43,825 nucleotides of DNA from Porphyromonadaceae bacterium UBA7176 (GCA_002491245.1 DKVO01000039.1:1-43825), one strand, 5' to 3'. Shown: positions 33,484 through 42,840, counted from the stretch's first letter. Notes: generated from the letters alone by a model not told the origin. Made by a program: numbers and translations.

Positions 33484-34845
33484 ATGGAACTCACTCCGCT
33501 TACTGCCGTGTCGCCTGTCGACGGCCGCTATCATTCGAAAACCGCAGCTCTTGCAGCATATTTCTCTGAATATGCAGTGATACGCTATCGTGTACTTATC
33601 GAGATAGAGTATTTCATCGCATTGTCGCAGGCCGGATTGCCGCAGTTGCCGTCGCTCGACGACGATATGCAGGCAGCCTTGCGCAAGATCTACGAACCCG
33701 ATACTTTCACCCCTGCCGAGGCTCAGAAAGTGAAGGATATAGAGAAAGTGACCAACCACGATGTGAAGGCTGTCGAATACTATCTCAAAGAGCGCTTCGA
33801 CGAACTCGGCCTTGCCGCATACAAAGAGTTTATCCACTTCGGCCTTACATCACAGGATATCAACAACACCGCTTTCCCTCTGATGATGCTCAAGGCAATA
33901 TCGGAAGTTATGGTGCCTGCCTACCAGCGCCTGCATGGTGGATTGGTCGACCTGGCCAAGTCGCTTCGCGAAGTGCCTATGCTCGCACGTACCCACGGTC
34001 AGCCGGCTTCGCCTACATCGATGGGCAAGGAGTTCGCTGTATTTGTATCGCGTATCGAGGAGCAGCTCGAGGTGCTCGACTCTTCGTGGGTTAATGCCAA
34101 GTTTGGCGGAGCGACAGGCAATTTCAATGCCCATACTGTCGCTTATCCCGATGTCGATTGGGCTTCGTTCGGCGACAAGTTCCTCGAAAGCCTTGGCCTT
34201 ACACGCGAGGAATTTACCACGCAGATTTCCAATTACGACAATCTTGCCCAGCTGTGCGACAACTTCGCGCGACTCAACACTATACTTATCGACCTCGACC
34301 GCGATATCTGGCAGTATATCTCGATGGGATATTTCAAGCAGCGCATCAAAGAGGGAGAGGTCGGTTCGTCGGCAATGCCGCATAAGGTCAACCCCATAGA
34401 TTTCGAGAACAGTGAGGGCAACCTTGGTATTGCCAATGCAGTGTTCGGACATCTGTCGGCGAAACTGCCGATCTCGCGTCTGCAACGCGACCTGACCGAC
34501 TCTACGGTGATACGTAACCTTGGTGTGCCGTTCGCTCACACGCTCATCGCTATCGAGTCGACGCTCAAAGGTCTCGGTAAATTGATCGTGAACCGTGAAG
34601 CTATCGATGCCGACCTTGCCGACAACTGGGCTGTAGTGGCCGAAGCTATCCAGACCATACTCCGCCGCGAGGGTTATCCCAAGCCTTACGAAACACTCAA
34701 GGCTCTTACCCGTACGAATACTCATATCGACGAAAAGGCTATCAAGACTTTTATTGCTGGACTCGAAGGAATAAGCGACGATGTACGTGCCGAACTCGAT
34801 GCTATAACGCCGTTCAACTATATCGGCAACAGCGCCAATTGGTAA
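33484..34845 (+). CDS. purB: Adenylosuccinate lyase PurB
   Basis: The 453-residue enzyme of the fumarase/aspartase superfamily acts twice in purine synthesis, splitting SAICAR and adenylosuccinate with release of fumarate. The N-terminus (LTAVSPVDGRYHSKTAALAA) is of the E. coli PurB type. Other signatures are TSQDINNTA, ARTHGQPASPTSMGKE, and the mobile signature loop GSSAMPHKVNPIDFEN with the catalytic Ser. Length is normal. The stop codon overlaps the first possible dgt ATG by one base (TAATG). Confidence 0.97.
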   Translation: MELTPLTAVSPVDGRYHSKTAALAAYFSEYAVIRYRVLIEIEYFIALSQAGLPQLPSLDDDMQAALRKIYEPDTFTPAEAQKVKDIEKVTNHDVKAVEYYLKERFDELGLAAYKEFIHFGLTSQDINNTAFPLMMLKAISEVMVPAYQRLHGGLVDLAKSLREVPMLARTHGQPASPTSMGKEFAVFVSRIEEQLEVLDSSWVNAKFGGATGNFNAHTVAYPDVDWASFGDKFLESLGLTREEFTTQISNYDNLAQLCDNFARLNTILIDLDRDIWQYISMGYFKQRIKEGEVGSSAMPHKVNPIDFENSEGNLGIANAVFGHLSAKLPISRLQRDLTDSTVIRNLGVPFAHTLIAIESTLKGLGKLIVNREAIDADLADNWAVVAEAIQTILRREGYPKPYETLKALTRTNTHIDEKAIKTFIAGLEGISDDVRAELDAITPFNYIGNSANW

Positions 34846-34856
34846 TGGCCGCCAGG

Positions 34857-36194
34857 ATGAAGTGGGAACTCCTCGTGAACGATAAGCGTTTCGGTCTCGA
34901 GGACTACCACGACCCTAAAAAGAATACGACTCGCACTGACTTCAGGCGCGACTATGACCGGCTTGTATTTTCGTCGCCTTTCCGGCGGCTGCAGAACAAG
35001 ACTCAGGTGTTTCCTCTTCCGGGCAGTATCTTTGTCCACAACCGTCTGACCCACAGTATGGAAGTGGCATGTGTCGGGAAATCGATGGCTGATAACATTG
35101 CTGTGTCTCTCCGCAGCCGCTATGCCCAGCAGGGTCTTCCGACCGAGCACTTCGACCATCTGGGCGATATTGTGGCTGCGGCATGTCTTGCCCATGATCT
35201 CGGTAATCCTCCGTTCGGTCACAGCGGCGAACGCGCCATAGGTACCTTCTTCAGCGAAGGGGCCGGGCGCAGTCTGCAGCCGTTTCTGTCGGACAGCGAA
35301 TGGGCCGACCTGACTCACTTCGAGGGTAATGCCAACGCATTCAGAGTGTTGACACATCAGTTTAGGGGACGTCGTAAAGGCGGTTTCGCGATGACGTATT
35401 CTACTTTGGCGTCGATAGTCAAGTATCCGTATGAATCGTCGCTGTCGACAAAAGGCAAGTTCGGTTTCTTCGTGAGCGAACGCGATGATTATGTCCGCGT
35501 TGCCGGAGAACTCGGTTTGTTGCGTCTGTCGCCTGAAGATGCTCCACTGCGGTATGCACGTCATCCGTTGGTGTATATTGTGGAGGCCGCCGACGACATA
35601 TGTTATGAGGTTATGGATATCGAAGATGCCCATAAACTCAAAATTATTACTACATCCGAAGTTATCGAGGCTTTCCTTGGTTTTTTTGATGACGACCGCC
35701 GTGCACATATGGAACGTGCTATGGGGCATGTGTCGGATCCCAACGAGAAAATCGCTTATCTGCGGTCGTGTGTTGTCGGGGCTTTGGTAGAGCAGTGTGC
35801 TGCCGCGTTTATCGATGGAGAAGAAGCCATTCTTGAAGGGCGTTTCGAAGGGTCCTTGCTCGACCACATACGCGAGCGTGAGCGCCGGGGCTACGACCAT
35901 TGCACAGAATTGTCGTGGTCTAAGATATACCGTTCGTCAGAAGTGGTTGATATCGAACTTGCAGGTAACCGTATCATAACATTCTTGCTCGAACGCCTTG
36001 TTGAGGCTGTGACTCATCCGCACCTCAATTATTCGCGGCTCCTGCTTGCTAAATTTCCGGAGCAATACGATGTCGATGCCCCTACGCTTTATGGAAAATT
36101 GCAGGCCGTGCTCGACCATGTGTCGGCAATGACCGATGTGTATGCCCTCGACCTTTACCGTAAACTCAACGGGACATCCCTTCCTGCTGTGTAG
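34857..36194 (+). CDS. dgt: Deoxyguanosinetriphosphate triphosphohydrolase (dGTPase)
   Basis: The 445-residue HD-superfamily hydrolase converts dGTP to deoxyguanosine and triphosphate, controlling dNTP pools. Metal ligands lie in NRLTHSMEVACVG and AHDLGNPPFGHSGE, with the downstream Asp in VEAADDICYEVMDIED. ATG 34845 overlaps the purB stop, and the frame reaches TTG 34839. ATG 34857 gives MKWELLVNDKRFG, close to relatives, so I prefer it. It is followed after 12 bases by the lipoprotein gene. Confidence 0.93.
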   Translation: MKWELLVNDKRFGLEDYHDPKKNTTRTDFRRDYDRLVFSSPFRRLQNKTQVFPLPGSIFVHNRLTHSMEVACVGKSMADNIAVSLRSRYAQQGLPTEHFDHLGDIVAAACLAHDLGNPPFGHSGERAIGTFFSEGAGRSLQPFLSDSEWADLTHFEGNANAFRVLTHQFRGRRKGGFAMTYSTLASIVKYPYESSLSTKGKFGFFVSERDDYVRVAGELGLLRLSPEDAPLRYARHPLVYIVEAADDICYEVMDIEDAHKLKIITTSEVIEAFLGFFDDDRRAHMERAMGHVSDPNEKIAYLRSCVVGALVEQCAAAFIDGEEAILEGRFEGSLLDHIRERERRGYDHCTELSWSKIYRSSEVVDIELAGNRIITFLLERLVEAVTHPHLNYSRLLLAKFPEQYDVDAPTLYGKLQAVLDHVSAMTDVYALDLYRKLNGTSLPAV

Positions 36195-36206
36195 TGCTTT
36201 TGTCTG

Positions 36207-36944
36207 ATGCGTAAGTTGTTGCATATTGTATTTTTAGCCTTGCTGCTTGCGCCGGGCTGCGGAAAGGAAGAGACCGTCTCGCCCGTATTGGCAGGATTGT
36301 TGGCCGAAGAGGGGCCAAATCCTTACGATGTGCCTGGAGATACAGCCCCCGACAAAGGCTGCGTGCGTCTCCGTGTCAATGGCATAGGCGGTACACTCGG
36401 TCGGGTGTTCAGCGATGTGAATGCACTCCATCTCGAGGCTGCTGCCAAAGGAGGGGTGATGCCGGTGTCTGATATCCGTTCGTTATGGGATGGCTCCCGG
36501 GGTCTTGTGAGGGTACGGTCGAATGAATGCATGATGATAGACTCGCTCAAGCATTCGTATCCTTATCTGACCCGTCATGCCGCCGATCTGCTCTATGAGA
36601 TAGGTCGCCGTTTCCGTGATTCGCTTGAGGCCCGAGGAGGAGGAGAGTACCGGTTGAAGGTTACAAGTATGTTCCGTACTCCTGAAACTGTCAGAAAATT
36701 GCGTCGGGTCAACCGTAACGCCACCGGCGAAAGTGCTCATCAGTATGCAACTACATTTGATATCAGTTACAGTAAATTTATTTGCGATGATGCCGGTGGT
36801 ACGCGCCGTACTTTCGAGGATCTCAAAAATCTGCTTGCCGAGGTTGTCAATGATTTGCGTCGGGACGGCCGATGCTATGTGAAGCACGAACGGCGTCAGG
36901 CATGTCTGCATATCACATCTATAGCCGATACTACTGATATATGA
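36207..36944 (+). CDS. DUF5715-type lipoprotein, M15/LAS peptidase-like
   Basis: The 245-residue product has a lipoprotein signal (LLLAPGC, lipid Cys18) and looks like the DUF5715 family. Residues 176-185 (SAHQYATTFD) fit the M15 zinc pattern SxHxxGxAxD with Ala for Gly and Thr for Ala, and His235 in CLHIT could be the third ligand. In VanY-like enzymes a Glu lies three residues before this His; here that position is Ala232, while Glu228 lies further away. It could be a peptidoglycan DD-peptidase relative or a zinc-binding protein. It sits between dgt and the AsmA-like gene, overlapping the latter by 4 bases. Confidence 0.7.
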   Translation: MRKLLHIVFLALLLAPGCGKEETVSPVLAGLLAEEGPNPYDVPGDTAPDKGCVRLRVNGIGGTLGRVFSDVNALHLEAAAKGGVMPVSDIRSLWDGSRGLVRVRSNECMMIDSLKHSYPYLTRHAADLLYEIGRRFRDSLEARGGGEYRLKVTSMFRTPETVRKLRRVNRNATGESAHQYATTFDISYSKFICDDAGGTRRTFEDLKNLLAEVVNDLRRDGRCYVKHERRQACLHITSIADTTDI

Positions 36945-39900
36945 AGCGAATAGTCGTAAAATTTTTATTTGTCGTACTTTGGACTGTCATGGCCGTGATG
37001 CTCCTTGTGGCAGGTGTGTTGATATGCAGTGTGCGTATGCTCAAGCCTGAACATCTGACACCGTTGGTGGCCTCTGTGGCAGAAAAGACTCTTGATGCCG
37101 ATGTGGACCTTGGCCGTGTGGAACTCGCATTCAACCCTTCTTTCCCTATTCTTGAAATTAGGGTCGACAGTCTTGTGCTTGTGTCGCACGTGTTCGACAG
37201 CATGCCGGAACAAGATAGGCTATCCTTGCCGGCCTATGCCGATACTCTTTTCACTCTCGGAAGTTTCAGGGGGGCGCTCGATTTGGGTGCCCTGCTCATG
37301 CGTGGCGAGATAGGCGTAAAGAATGTAGAACTTGTTCGTCCCGGACTCAATATAGTCCTTGATCGTCATGGCCGGGGTAATTTCGATATTTACAAGGGCG
37401 GAGATAACAGTATCGACGACGCTGGCCGGCTTGCAATACCGCCTTTTTCGATATCGCGATTTGCTTTTGTCGAGCCTCGGGAGGTGAGGTATTTCAATGC
37501 AGCCGATTCAACCGATGCCACTGTGATGCTGCTCCACGATGCCGTGCTCGATGGCAGTGATGTGCCATTATATTCACTGCGTATCGATGGTCATCTTTCT
37601 GGTCCGTATCCACGGCAGTTGCTTCAGGCCGAGAATTTGCATTTCGGCTTGGATGGTCGTGTGCAGTGGAACCCACAGAGACCCGAAATGCTTGCTCTCG
37701 AGGAGTTTACAGTCAGCGGAGCTTTTGCGTCGGCTAAAATCGATACGGAATTGGTGTATGACACTACCCTTACTGTGCGCTCGGGACGTATTGTCGTGGA
37801 TCCGATAAGTATAGAGGATGCCTTGACAGTGCTTCCTGACAGACTGCGGCGAAGCTATGGCCTTTTACCCGGAACCTTTGCCACCGACGGCTCTATAGGG
37901 ATGACGGCGGTTCTTACATCGCCTTTCGTGCCTGCTCGTGACAGCATTCCTTATGCCGATGTCAATATAGCGATGGCTGATTGTAGGCTTCGATATGGAA
38001 AAGCCGATGTGCGCAGATTGGGCTTCGATATGGAGATAAAACTTAAAGGAAATGACCTCGACAGTGCCGTGGTGCTTTTGAAACGCTTTGATGCTGCCGG
38101 GCCGGCAACTTCGTTGTCGGTGAGCGGAAATGTGCGCGAGCTTGGTTCCGATCCTCTTTTCGATACGGAATTGAAAGGTAATGTGCGGTTACGAGCCTTG
38201 CCTCCGGTGCTTGCCGATATGGCGCGAGGTTTTATTGACGGGCGTGTTGTCCTTGATCTGTCGGGTCGAGGACGGTTGTCGATGCTTGATCAGGAAAAAT
38301 TGCATGGACTCGATGTGAAGGGTCATCTTACCGGTCGCAATATCTATTATCTGTCAAATGATACCGCCGTGATGGTGGATATCGGGCGCATGGATGTGAA
38401 ATTCGGATCGAAAGAACGTCTGCGCGACAGTTCCGGTGTATCTGCGCCGACTCTCGCGGCCGGAATTACGGCCGATACGGCAAGTATACTTATCGACGGC
38501 ATCAATATTACCGCAGGTGGTTTTGCCCTCGGTGCCGGGGTGGAGAACACCGGACGACATAAAGACACTACTTTGGTTGTTCCTGTTGGTGGCGGATTGA
38601 TAGTTCGCACACTCGACATCGAGTCGGTTGTCGACAGTGCCGGCGTAAGGCTTGCCGATGTATCCGGCCATGTTGGAGTGAAGCGCTACAAAGGCAACAA
38701 GCGATTGCCGCTCATCATGGCAGACCTTGAGATTGGACGTATGACAGCCGGAACGGTAGATACCCGATTTATGCTCGGAAAAGCCCATCTTGATGCCAGA
38801 ATGTTCCGTCGGCCTGAAGTTGTGGAGCGGTATAAGAAGATGAAACAACTGTCAGACAGCATCAGCCGTGTGCATCCGGAGCTTTCGCCTGATTCGGTAT
38901 ATCGCCTCGCTATAGAGAAGCGCCGTCATAAGCCGGGAGAGAAGCGCCGTCGCCGGGTATACGGTGAGGTGGATAAGGATGATTATGAGGTGCTGGAGTG
39001 GGATCTCTCCAAAGGTTTGCGCAAGTTTATGCTCAACTGGCAGGTCGAAGGCAGTCTCGCCACCAGGAGCGCACGTCTCTATACTCCTTATTTTCCGCTT
39101 CGCAACCGTGTGAGCCAGCTCGATCTTGCCTTCTCGAGTGATTCTGTTGTGCTACAAGGAGTAAGATACCGAGCCGGCCGTAGCGACCTGTCACTTAAAG
39201 GCCGTATATCTAATGTAAGACGGGCTCTTACCTCTAAACGGGACGGCAATGAGTTGAAGATCAACCTTGAGATAGAAAGCGATACTGTCGACATAAACCA
39301 GTTGTCGGCAGCGGCTTTTGCTGGAGCTGCATATTCCGACAGATTGCACAAAGGACTCGGTACGACGTTTGACTTCTCTGCCGGAGAGGATACATTTGAT
39401 AGTCAGCTCGATGCTCTCGTCACCGATGAACCTGATAGCGTCGGTCCCCTCCTTGTGCCTACCAATATTGATGGGACAGTTGATCTTAAGGCAAAAAATG
39501 TGCTGTATTCTGATTTGGCTCTTAAAGAGCTGAGTGGCCGCATACTCGTGTATGGCGGCGGAGTTAATCTCCACGACCTTGCTGCATGGTCGGATGCCGG
39601 CAGCGTCAATCTGTCGGCGCTCTATCTTGCTCCCAAAGCTTCTGAAATGCAGTTTGGTTTCGGTTTGCAACTCGATCAGTTCAAGATAGAGCGCTTCCTG
39701 AAGCTGGTGCCTGCTGTTGATTCGATTATGCCTCTCATGCGCGATTTCAGTGGTATTATTAGTGCCGATATCGCTGCTACGGTGGAGATCGACAGTACGA
39801 TGAATATGGTTTTACCGACACTCGATGCGGCAATCAAGCTTAGCGGCGACTCTTTAGCTTTCATTAATGCCGACACTTACCGCACTCTTGGTAAATGGCT

Positions 39901-40411
39901 CCGTTTCCGCGACAAGGCCGACAATAAGATAAAGCATATGAATGTCGAGTTCCTTGTGCGCGACAATATGATGGAGACTTTCCCGTTTTCGTTCGACATC
40001 GACCGCTATCGTCTCGGAGTGGTTGGTAGCAACGATCTTGCACTGAATTTCAACTATCACATATCGGTTCTTAAATCGCCGTTGCCGTTTAAATTCGGTA
40101 TTAACATAAAGGGCAACCCCGACAAATACAAGGTGCGCTTCGGTGGCGCTAAGTTTAAGGAAGGTATGGCGGTGGAGAGCGTCAATATTGTCGATACTGC
40201 GAGGGTTAACCTCATAAAGCAGATCGAAGGAGTGTTCCGTCGAGGCGTGCAGAACTCCCGTTTTTCCCGTCTTGATGTCAAAGCTCCGGTTAAAATTTCT
40301 GATTTTGAAGACGAATCAGGCTTGAGCCAGGCCGATTCGCTGATGTTGCGGCAGGAGGGTATTTTACCCCCTGAGGAAAAAGATGTAAAAGAAGATGCTG
40401 AAAAAAATTGA
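36941..40411 (+). CDS. AsmA-like family protein, giant envelope protein
   Basis: The 1156-residue protein has one N-terminal transmembrane helix (about 7-29, FLFVVLWTVMAVMLLVAGVLI). This is followed by the AsmA N-terminal pattern (LTPLVASVAEKTLDADVDLGRVELAF) and a long beta-rich periplasmic region. The end matches AsmA C-terminal domains (NLALNFNYHISVLKSPLPFKFGINIKG without a gap). Members of this repeating beta-groove group are thought to bridge the membranes and move phospholipid. A basic insert lies near 640-670 (KRRHKPGEKRRRR). Its ATG overlaps the lipoprotein stop, and its 3' end overlaps the HAD gene by 17 bases. Confidence 0.82.
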   Translation: MKRIVVKFLFVVLWTVMAVMLLVAGVLICSVRMLKPEHLTPLVASVAEKTLDADVDLGRVELAFNPSFPILEIRVDSLVLVSHVFDSMPEQDRLSLPAYADTLFTLGSFRGALDLGALLMRGEIGVKNVELVRPGLNIVLDRHGRGNFDIYKGGDNSIDDAGRLAIPPFSISRFAFVEPREVRYFNAADSTDATVMLLHDAVLDGSDVPLYSLRIDGHLSGPYPRQLLQAENLHFGLDGRVQWNPQRPEMLALEEFTVSGAFASAKIDTELVYDTTLTVRSGRIVVDPISIEDALTVLPDRLRRSYGLLPGTFATDGSIGMTAVLTSPFVPARDSIPYADVNIAMADCRLRYGKADVRRLGFDMEIKLKGNDLDSAVVLLKRFDAAGPATSLSVSGNVRELGSDPLFDTELKGNVRLRALPPVLADMARGFIDGRVVLDLSGRGRLSMLDQEKLHGLDVKGHLTGRNIYYLSNDTAVMVDIGRMDVKFGSKERLRDSSGVSAPTLAAGITADTASILIDGINITAGGFALGAGVENTGRHKDTTLVVPVGGGLIVRTLDIESVVDSAGVRLADVSGHVGVKRYKGNKRLPLIMADLEIGRMTAGTVDTRFMLGKAHLDARMFRRPEVVERYKKMKQLSDSISRVHPELSPDSVYRLAIEKRRHKPGEKRRRRVYGEVDKDDYEVLEWDLSKGLRKFMLNWQVEGSLATRSARLYTPYFPLRNRVSQLDLAFSSDSVVLQGVRYRAGRSDLSLKGRISNVRRALTSKRDGNELKINLEIESDTVDINQLSAAAFAGAAYSDRLHKGLGTTFDFSAGEDTFDSQLDALVTDEPDSVGPLLVPTNIDGTVDLKAKNVLYSDLALKELSGRILVYGGGVNLHDLAAWSDAGSVNLSALYLAPKASEMQFGFGLQLDQFKIERFLKLVPAVDSIMPLMRDFSGIISADIAATVEIDSTMNMVLPTLDAAIKLSGDSLAFINADTYRTLGKWLRFRDKADNKIKHMNVEFLVRDNMMETFPFSFDIDRYRLGVVGSNDLALNFNYHISVLKSPLPFKFGINIKGNPDKYKVRFGGAKFKEGMAVESVNIVDTARVNLIKQIEGVFRRGVQNSRFSRLDVKAPVKISDFEDESGLSQADSLMLRQEGILPPEEKDVKEDAEKN

Positions 40412-41126
40412 AGAAGCCCTGGCCGCCTATTGTAGGCGTACTGGACGGGCGTTTGAACGCCCGGAGGTGGTGATGTTCGATATGGATGGTATCCTTTTTG
40501 ATTCTATGCCACTGCATTGCGTCGCTTGGAAAAATGTTTGCGACGAATATGGAATACAAGCCAGCCGCGACGAATTTTATGCCACCGAAGGGCGTACCGG
40601 TGCTTCGACGATAGATATGCTTTGCCGGCGGCAGTTCGGACGTGCCGCCACCGAGGAGGAAGTAAAAGAAATATATGCTCGCAAGTGTGAGCTGTTCAAG
40701 CAGTTGGGTGAGCCTCCTTTGATTGCCGGAGCTCGCGATGTTATTGACGCTGTCCTCGCCGGTGGTAGCGTGTGCGTGCTTGTGACCGGCTCGGGACAAC
40801 GCTCTGTCCTCGATAGGCTCGACAGGGAGTATCCCGGTGCTTTTGCCCCTGAGATGAGGGTGACGGCTTTTGACGTCAAACGCGGCAAACCTGATCCTGA
40901 ACCATATCTTATCGGCATGGAAAAAGGTGGTGCGCAGCCTTGGACTGCGATAGGTATCGACAATGCTCCTCTCGGCGTGGAGTCGTCGTCGAAGTCGGGG
41001 GCTTTCACGATCGGTGTCCGGACAGGGCCGCTTGAAGAGGGTTCGTTGTTAGCTTCCGGTGCTGATATAGAGATAAATTCGATGACCGAATGTGCCAAAA
41101 TTGTTTCTCAGTTGTTATTAATCTAA
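40395..41126 (+). CDS. HAD-family phosphatase, beta-phosphoglucomutase-like
   Basis: The 243-residue protein is a subfamily IA HAD hydrolase. The nucleophile loop is VVMFDMDGILFDSMP near residue 26. A helical cap follows, then motif II VLVTGSGQ, motif III Lys in KRGKPDPEPYL, and motif IV AIGIDNAPLGVESS, where the second acidic residue is Asn. A small phosphosugar or phosphoglycolate-type substrate is likely but cannot be named. It overlaps the end of the AsmA-like gene by 17 bases. aroB starts 68 bases later. Confidence 0.87.
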   Translation: MLKKIEEALAAYCRRTGRAFERPEVVMFDMDGILFDSMPLHCVAWKNVCDEYGIQASRDEFYATEGRTGASTIDMLCRRQFGRAATEEEVKEIYARKCELFKQLGEPPLIAGARDVIDAVLAGGSVCVLVTGSGQRSVLDRLDREYPGAFAPEMRVTAFDVKRGKPDPEPYLIGMEKGGAQPWTAIGIDNAPLGVESSSKSGAFTIGVRTGPLEEGSLLASGADIEINSMTECAKIVSQLLLI

Positions 41127-41194
41127 GGTAGGTGGTTCCAGCTATCCCGGAATGGACCGATATTTATCCTTATGCTTTAACAACCACAGATAAT

Positions 41195-42268
41195 ATGAAA
41201 CAGAAACTGATATTTACAAATCTTGTCGGCGAAGCCGTCGACGGTCTTGTTGCCGAGCTTGGCAACCCACAGATAGCGGTTGTGGCCGATACAAATACCG
41301 CCCAGTTTGTACTCCCCTTGCTTGTAAACGATTCAAAAGCAGTAGCCGGGGCTACGGTGATAACCGTCAAGTCTGGCGATGTGAATAAAAATATAGATAC
41401 TCTTGCCGACCTATGGAAGAAGCTTTCGGCAATGGAGGCTACACGCAACACTTTGGTCATAAACCTCGGAGGTGGTGTCGTGAGCGATATGGGTGGATTT
41501 GCCGCCGCGACTTTCAAGCGAGGCATGCGATGCATCAATATACCGACAACACTTCTTGCGGCGGTCGACGCTTCGGTAGGTGGTAAGACGGGCATCAACT
41601 TCAATGGACTCAAAAACCAGATCGGTGCATTCTCCGAGCCTGAGGCTGCAATTATCTCTACCGTGTTTTTTAACACCCTGCCGCAGCAGGAAATCCTGTC
41701 GGGCTATGCCGAGATGTTGAAGCACGGTCTGCTCGAAAATTCCGAAGTACTCGGTAAACTCCTTGCATCGAGTCCTGTATATCCTTTGCTTGACCCTACA
41801 CGGCTGTTACCGCTGATTGAAGAGAGTGTCTTGGTGAAGTCGCGTATTGTCGAGAACGATATTACCGAGGTTGGTATACGCAAGGCGCTCAATCTCGGTC
41901 ATACCGTCGGACATGCGTTCGAATCATATTCGTATGAGCGAAAATCTCCGATACCTCACGGATATGCCGTTGCATGGGGTTTGGTGGTCGAGTTGGTTCT
42001 CTCACATATGCTTCTCGGCTTCCCTTCCGACGTGCTTCATAGTTTTGCCGGGTATGTGTTGGCAAATTATGGTGCGCATCAGATTACATGTGACGATTAT
42101 CCGGCGCTTATTGCCGATATGCGTCAGGACAAGAAAAATCTTGCGCCCGACCAAATTAACTTCACTCTGTTGGAGAACGTCGGGGTGCCGCGCATAAATA
42201 TAAATGCAACGCCCGAACAAATAGGCGCTGCACTCGATATTTACCGCGACCTGATGCATATTGCCTGA
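41195..42268 (+). CDS. aroB: 3-dehydroquinate synthase AroB
   Basis: The 357-residue NAD-dependent enzyme makes 3-dehydroquinate from DAHP in the shikimate pathway. The key region is complete: NLGGGVVSDMGGF, AATFKRG, IPTTLLAAVDASVGGKTGIN, and the zinc and substrate residues in GHTVGHAFE and the later LPHGYAVAWG-like segment (IPHGYAVAWG). The frame extends upstream to 41132, but the ATG at 41195 (MKQKLIFTN) matches the usual start. It is last in the plus-strand run that begins at glsA and makes chorismate precursor, the substrate of menF upstream in the window. Confidence 0.97.
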   Translation: MKQKLIFTNLVGEAVDGLVAELGNPQIAVVADTNTAQFVLPLLVNDSKAVAGATVITVKSGDVNKNIDTLADLWKKLSAMEATRNTLVINLGGGVVSDMGGFAAATFKRGMRCINIPTTLLAAVDASVGGKTGINFNGLKNQIGAFSEPEAAIISTVFFNTLPQQEILSGYAEMLKHGLLENSEVLGKLLASSPVYPLLDPTRLLPLIEESVLVKSRIVENDITEVGIRKALNLGHTVGHAFESYSYERKSPIPHGYAVAWGLVVELVLSHMLLGFPSDVLHSFAGYVLANYGAHQITCDDYPALIADMRQDKKNLAPDQINFTLLENVGVPRININATPEQIGAALDIYRDLMHIA

Positions 42269-42293
42269 AATCGCGAGGTTGCCATGCTACGGA

Positions 42294-42638
42294 TCAGTAC
42301 CAGGCAACCGGTTGCTGTAAAATCTCACGGCATAAGCGGCCGAATATATCGTCGTCCGAATATCCGTCGGCGAAATCGGCCGATATCATTCTGGCTTCTT
42401 CCGCGAAAGCCGGGCATTCGGCGAAAGCCTTGGGCGAACGCTCTTTGAGAAGCCCCGGAAGAAAGTCTTCGTCAAGGTTGAGGCCCATCTCTTTCATGGC
42501 CTCTTCGCGCATGATCTTGAGGAGGACGTTGAAGTTGTCGGTGTTGTCGAATATATATTCTCTCACCATACGGCGTTGCTCTTCTGTCGCTTCCCGGCGT
42601 ACGTATAGCCTTATGATATCGTTTATTGTGGTGCTCAT
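42294..42638 (-). CDS. Hypothetical small acidic protein
   Basis: I do not recognise this 114-residue protein. The N-terminus (TTINDIIRLYVRREATEEQRRMVREYIF) predicts helix-rich structure and vaguely resembles the helical start of Bacteroidetes anti-sigma factors. There is no membrane segment, zinc motif or enzyme signature. The C-terminal half is acidic (ISADFADGYSDDD). It faces aroB, with 25 bases between the stops, and its start lies 200 bases from menA on the opposite strand. The coding bias and clean frame support a real gene; the function is unknown. Confidence 0.6.
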   Translation of the reverse strand: MSTTINDIIRLYVRREATEEQRRMVREYIFDNTDNFNVLLKIMREEAMKEMGLNLDEDFLPGLLKERSPKAFAECPAFAEEARMISADFADGYSDDDIFGRLCREILQQPVAWY

Positions 42639-42704
42639 GTCTGTTCGATTTTAGCGAGGGGGAGGAGAATGATGCGAAATTAATAAAAAATTTTGATTGT
42701 CCGG

Positions 42705-42784
42705 TGTCTGAGTCCAGACAAGATTACCTTATGACATAACTACGTCCTGACCCGTGTTTTTTCGGGATATCAGGACGTTTTTTT
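42705..42784 (+). ncRNA. Candidate small RNA or 3' end with terminator
   Basis: Two hairpins (42705-42720, a perfect 6-bp TGTCTG/CAGACA stem; 42742-42778) are followed by a run of T. No plus-strand gene lies immediately upstream, so the segment may be the end of a small RNA or of a long aroB transcript. I could not find a good promoter for it. Confidence 0.3.
42742..42784 (+). terminator. Orphan intrinsic terminator upstream of menA
   Basis: ACGTCCTGA (42742-42750) pairs with TCAGGACGT (42770-42778), with an inner CCCG/CGGG pairing, followed by a tract of seven T. The T-run orientation is plus only. Confidence 0.8.
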
Positions 42785-42800
42785 ATCTCATTTAACATTT

Positions 42801-42832
42801 GTTGCTCGTCTTATCCGATTTTGTTAATTTTG
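42801..42832 (+). promoter_or_regulatory. menA promoter
   Basis: GTTG (42801-42804), exactly 20 bases, TAATTTTG (42825-42832), and the menA ATG only 8 bases further on. This predicts a leader of a few bases at most. Confidence 0.6.
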
Positions 42833-42840
42833 CAATTGTT

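Noticed and set aside
42276..42315. Inverted repeat GGTTGCC/GGCAACC and palindrome GCAACCGGTTGC between aroB and the small gene
   Set aside because: Seven paired bases with a 19-base loop and no T-run, partly inside coding sequence; likely chance.
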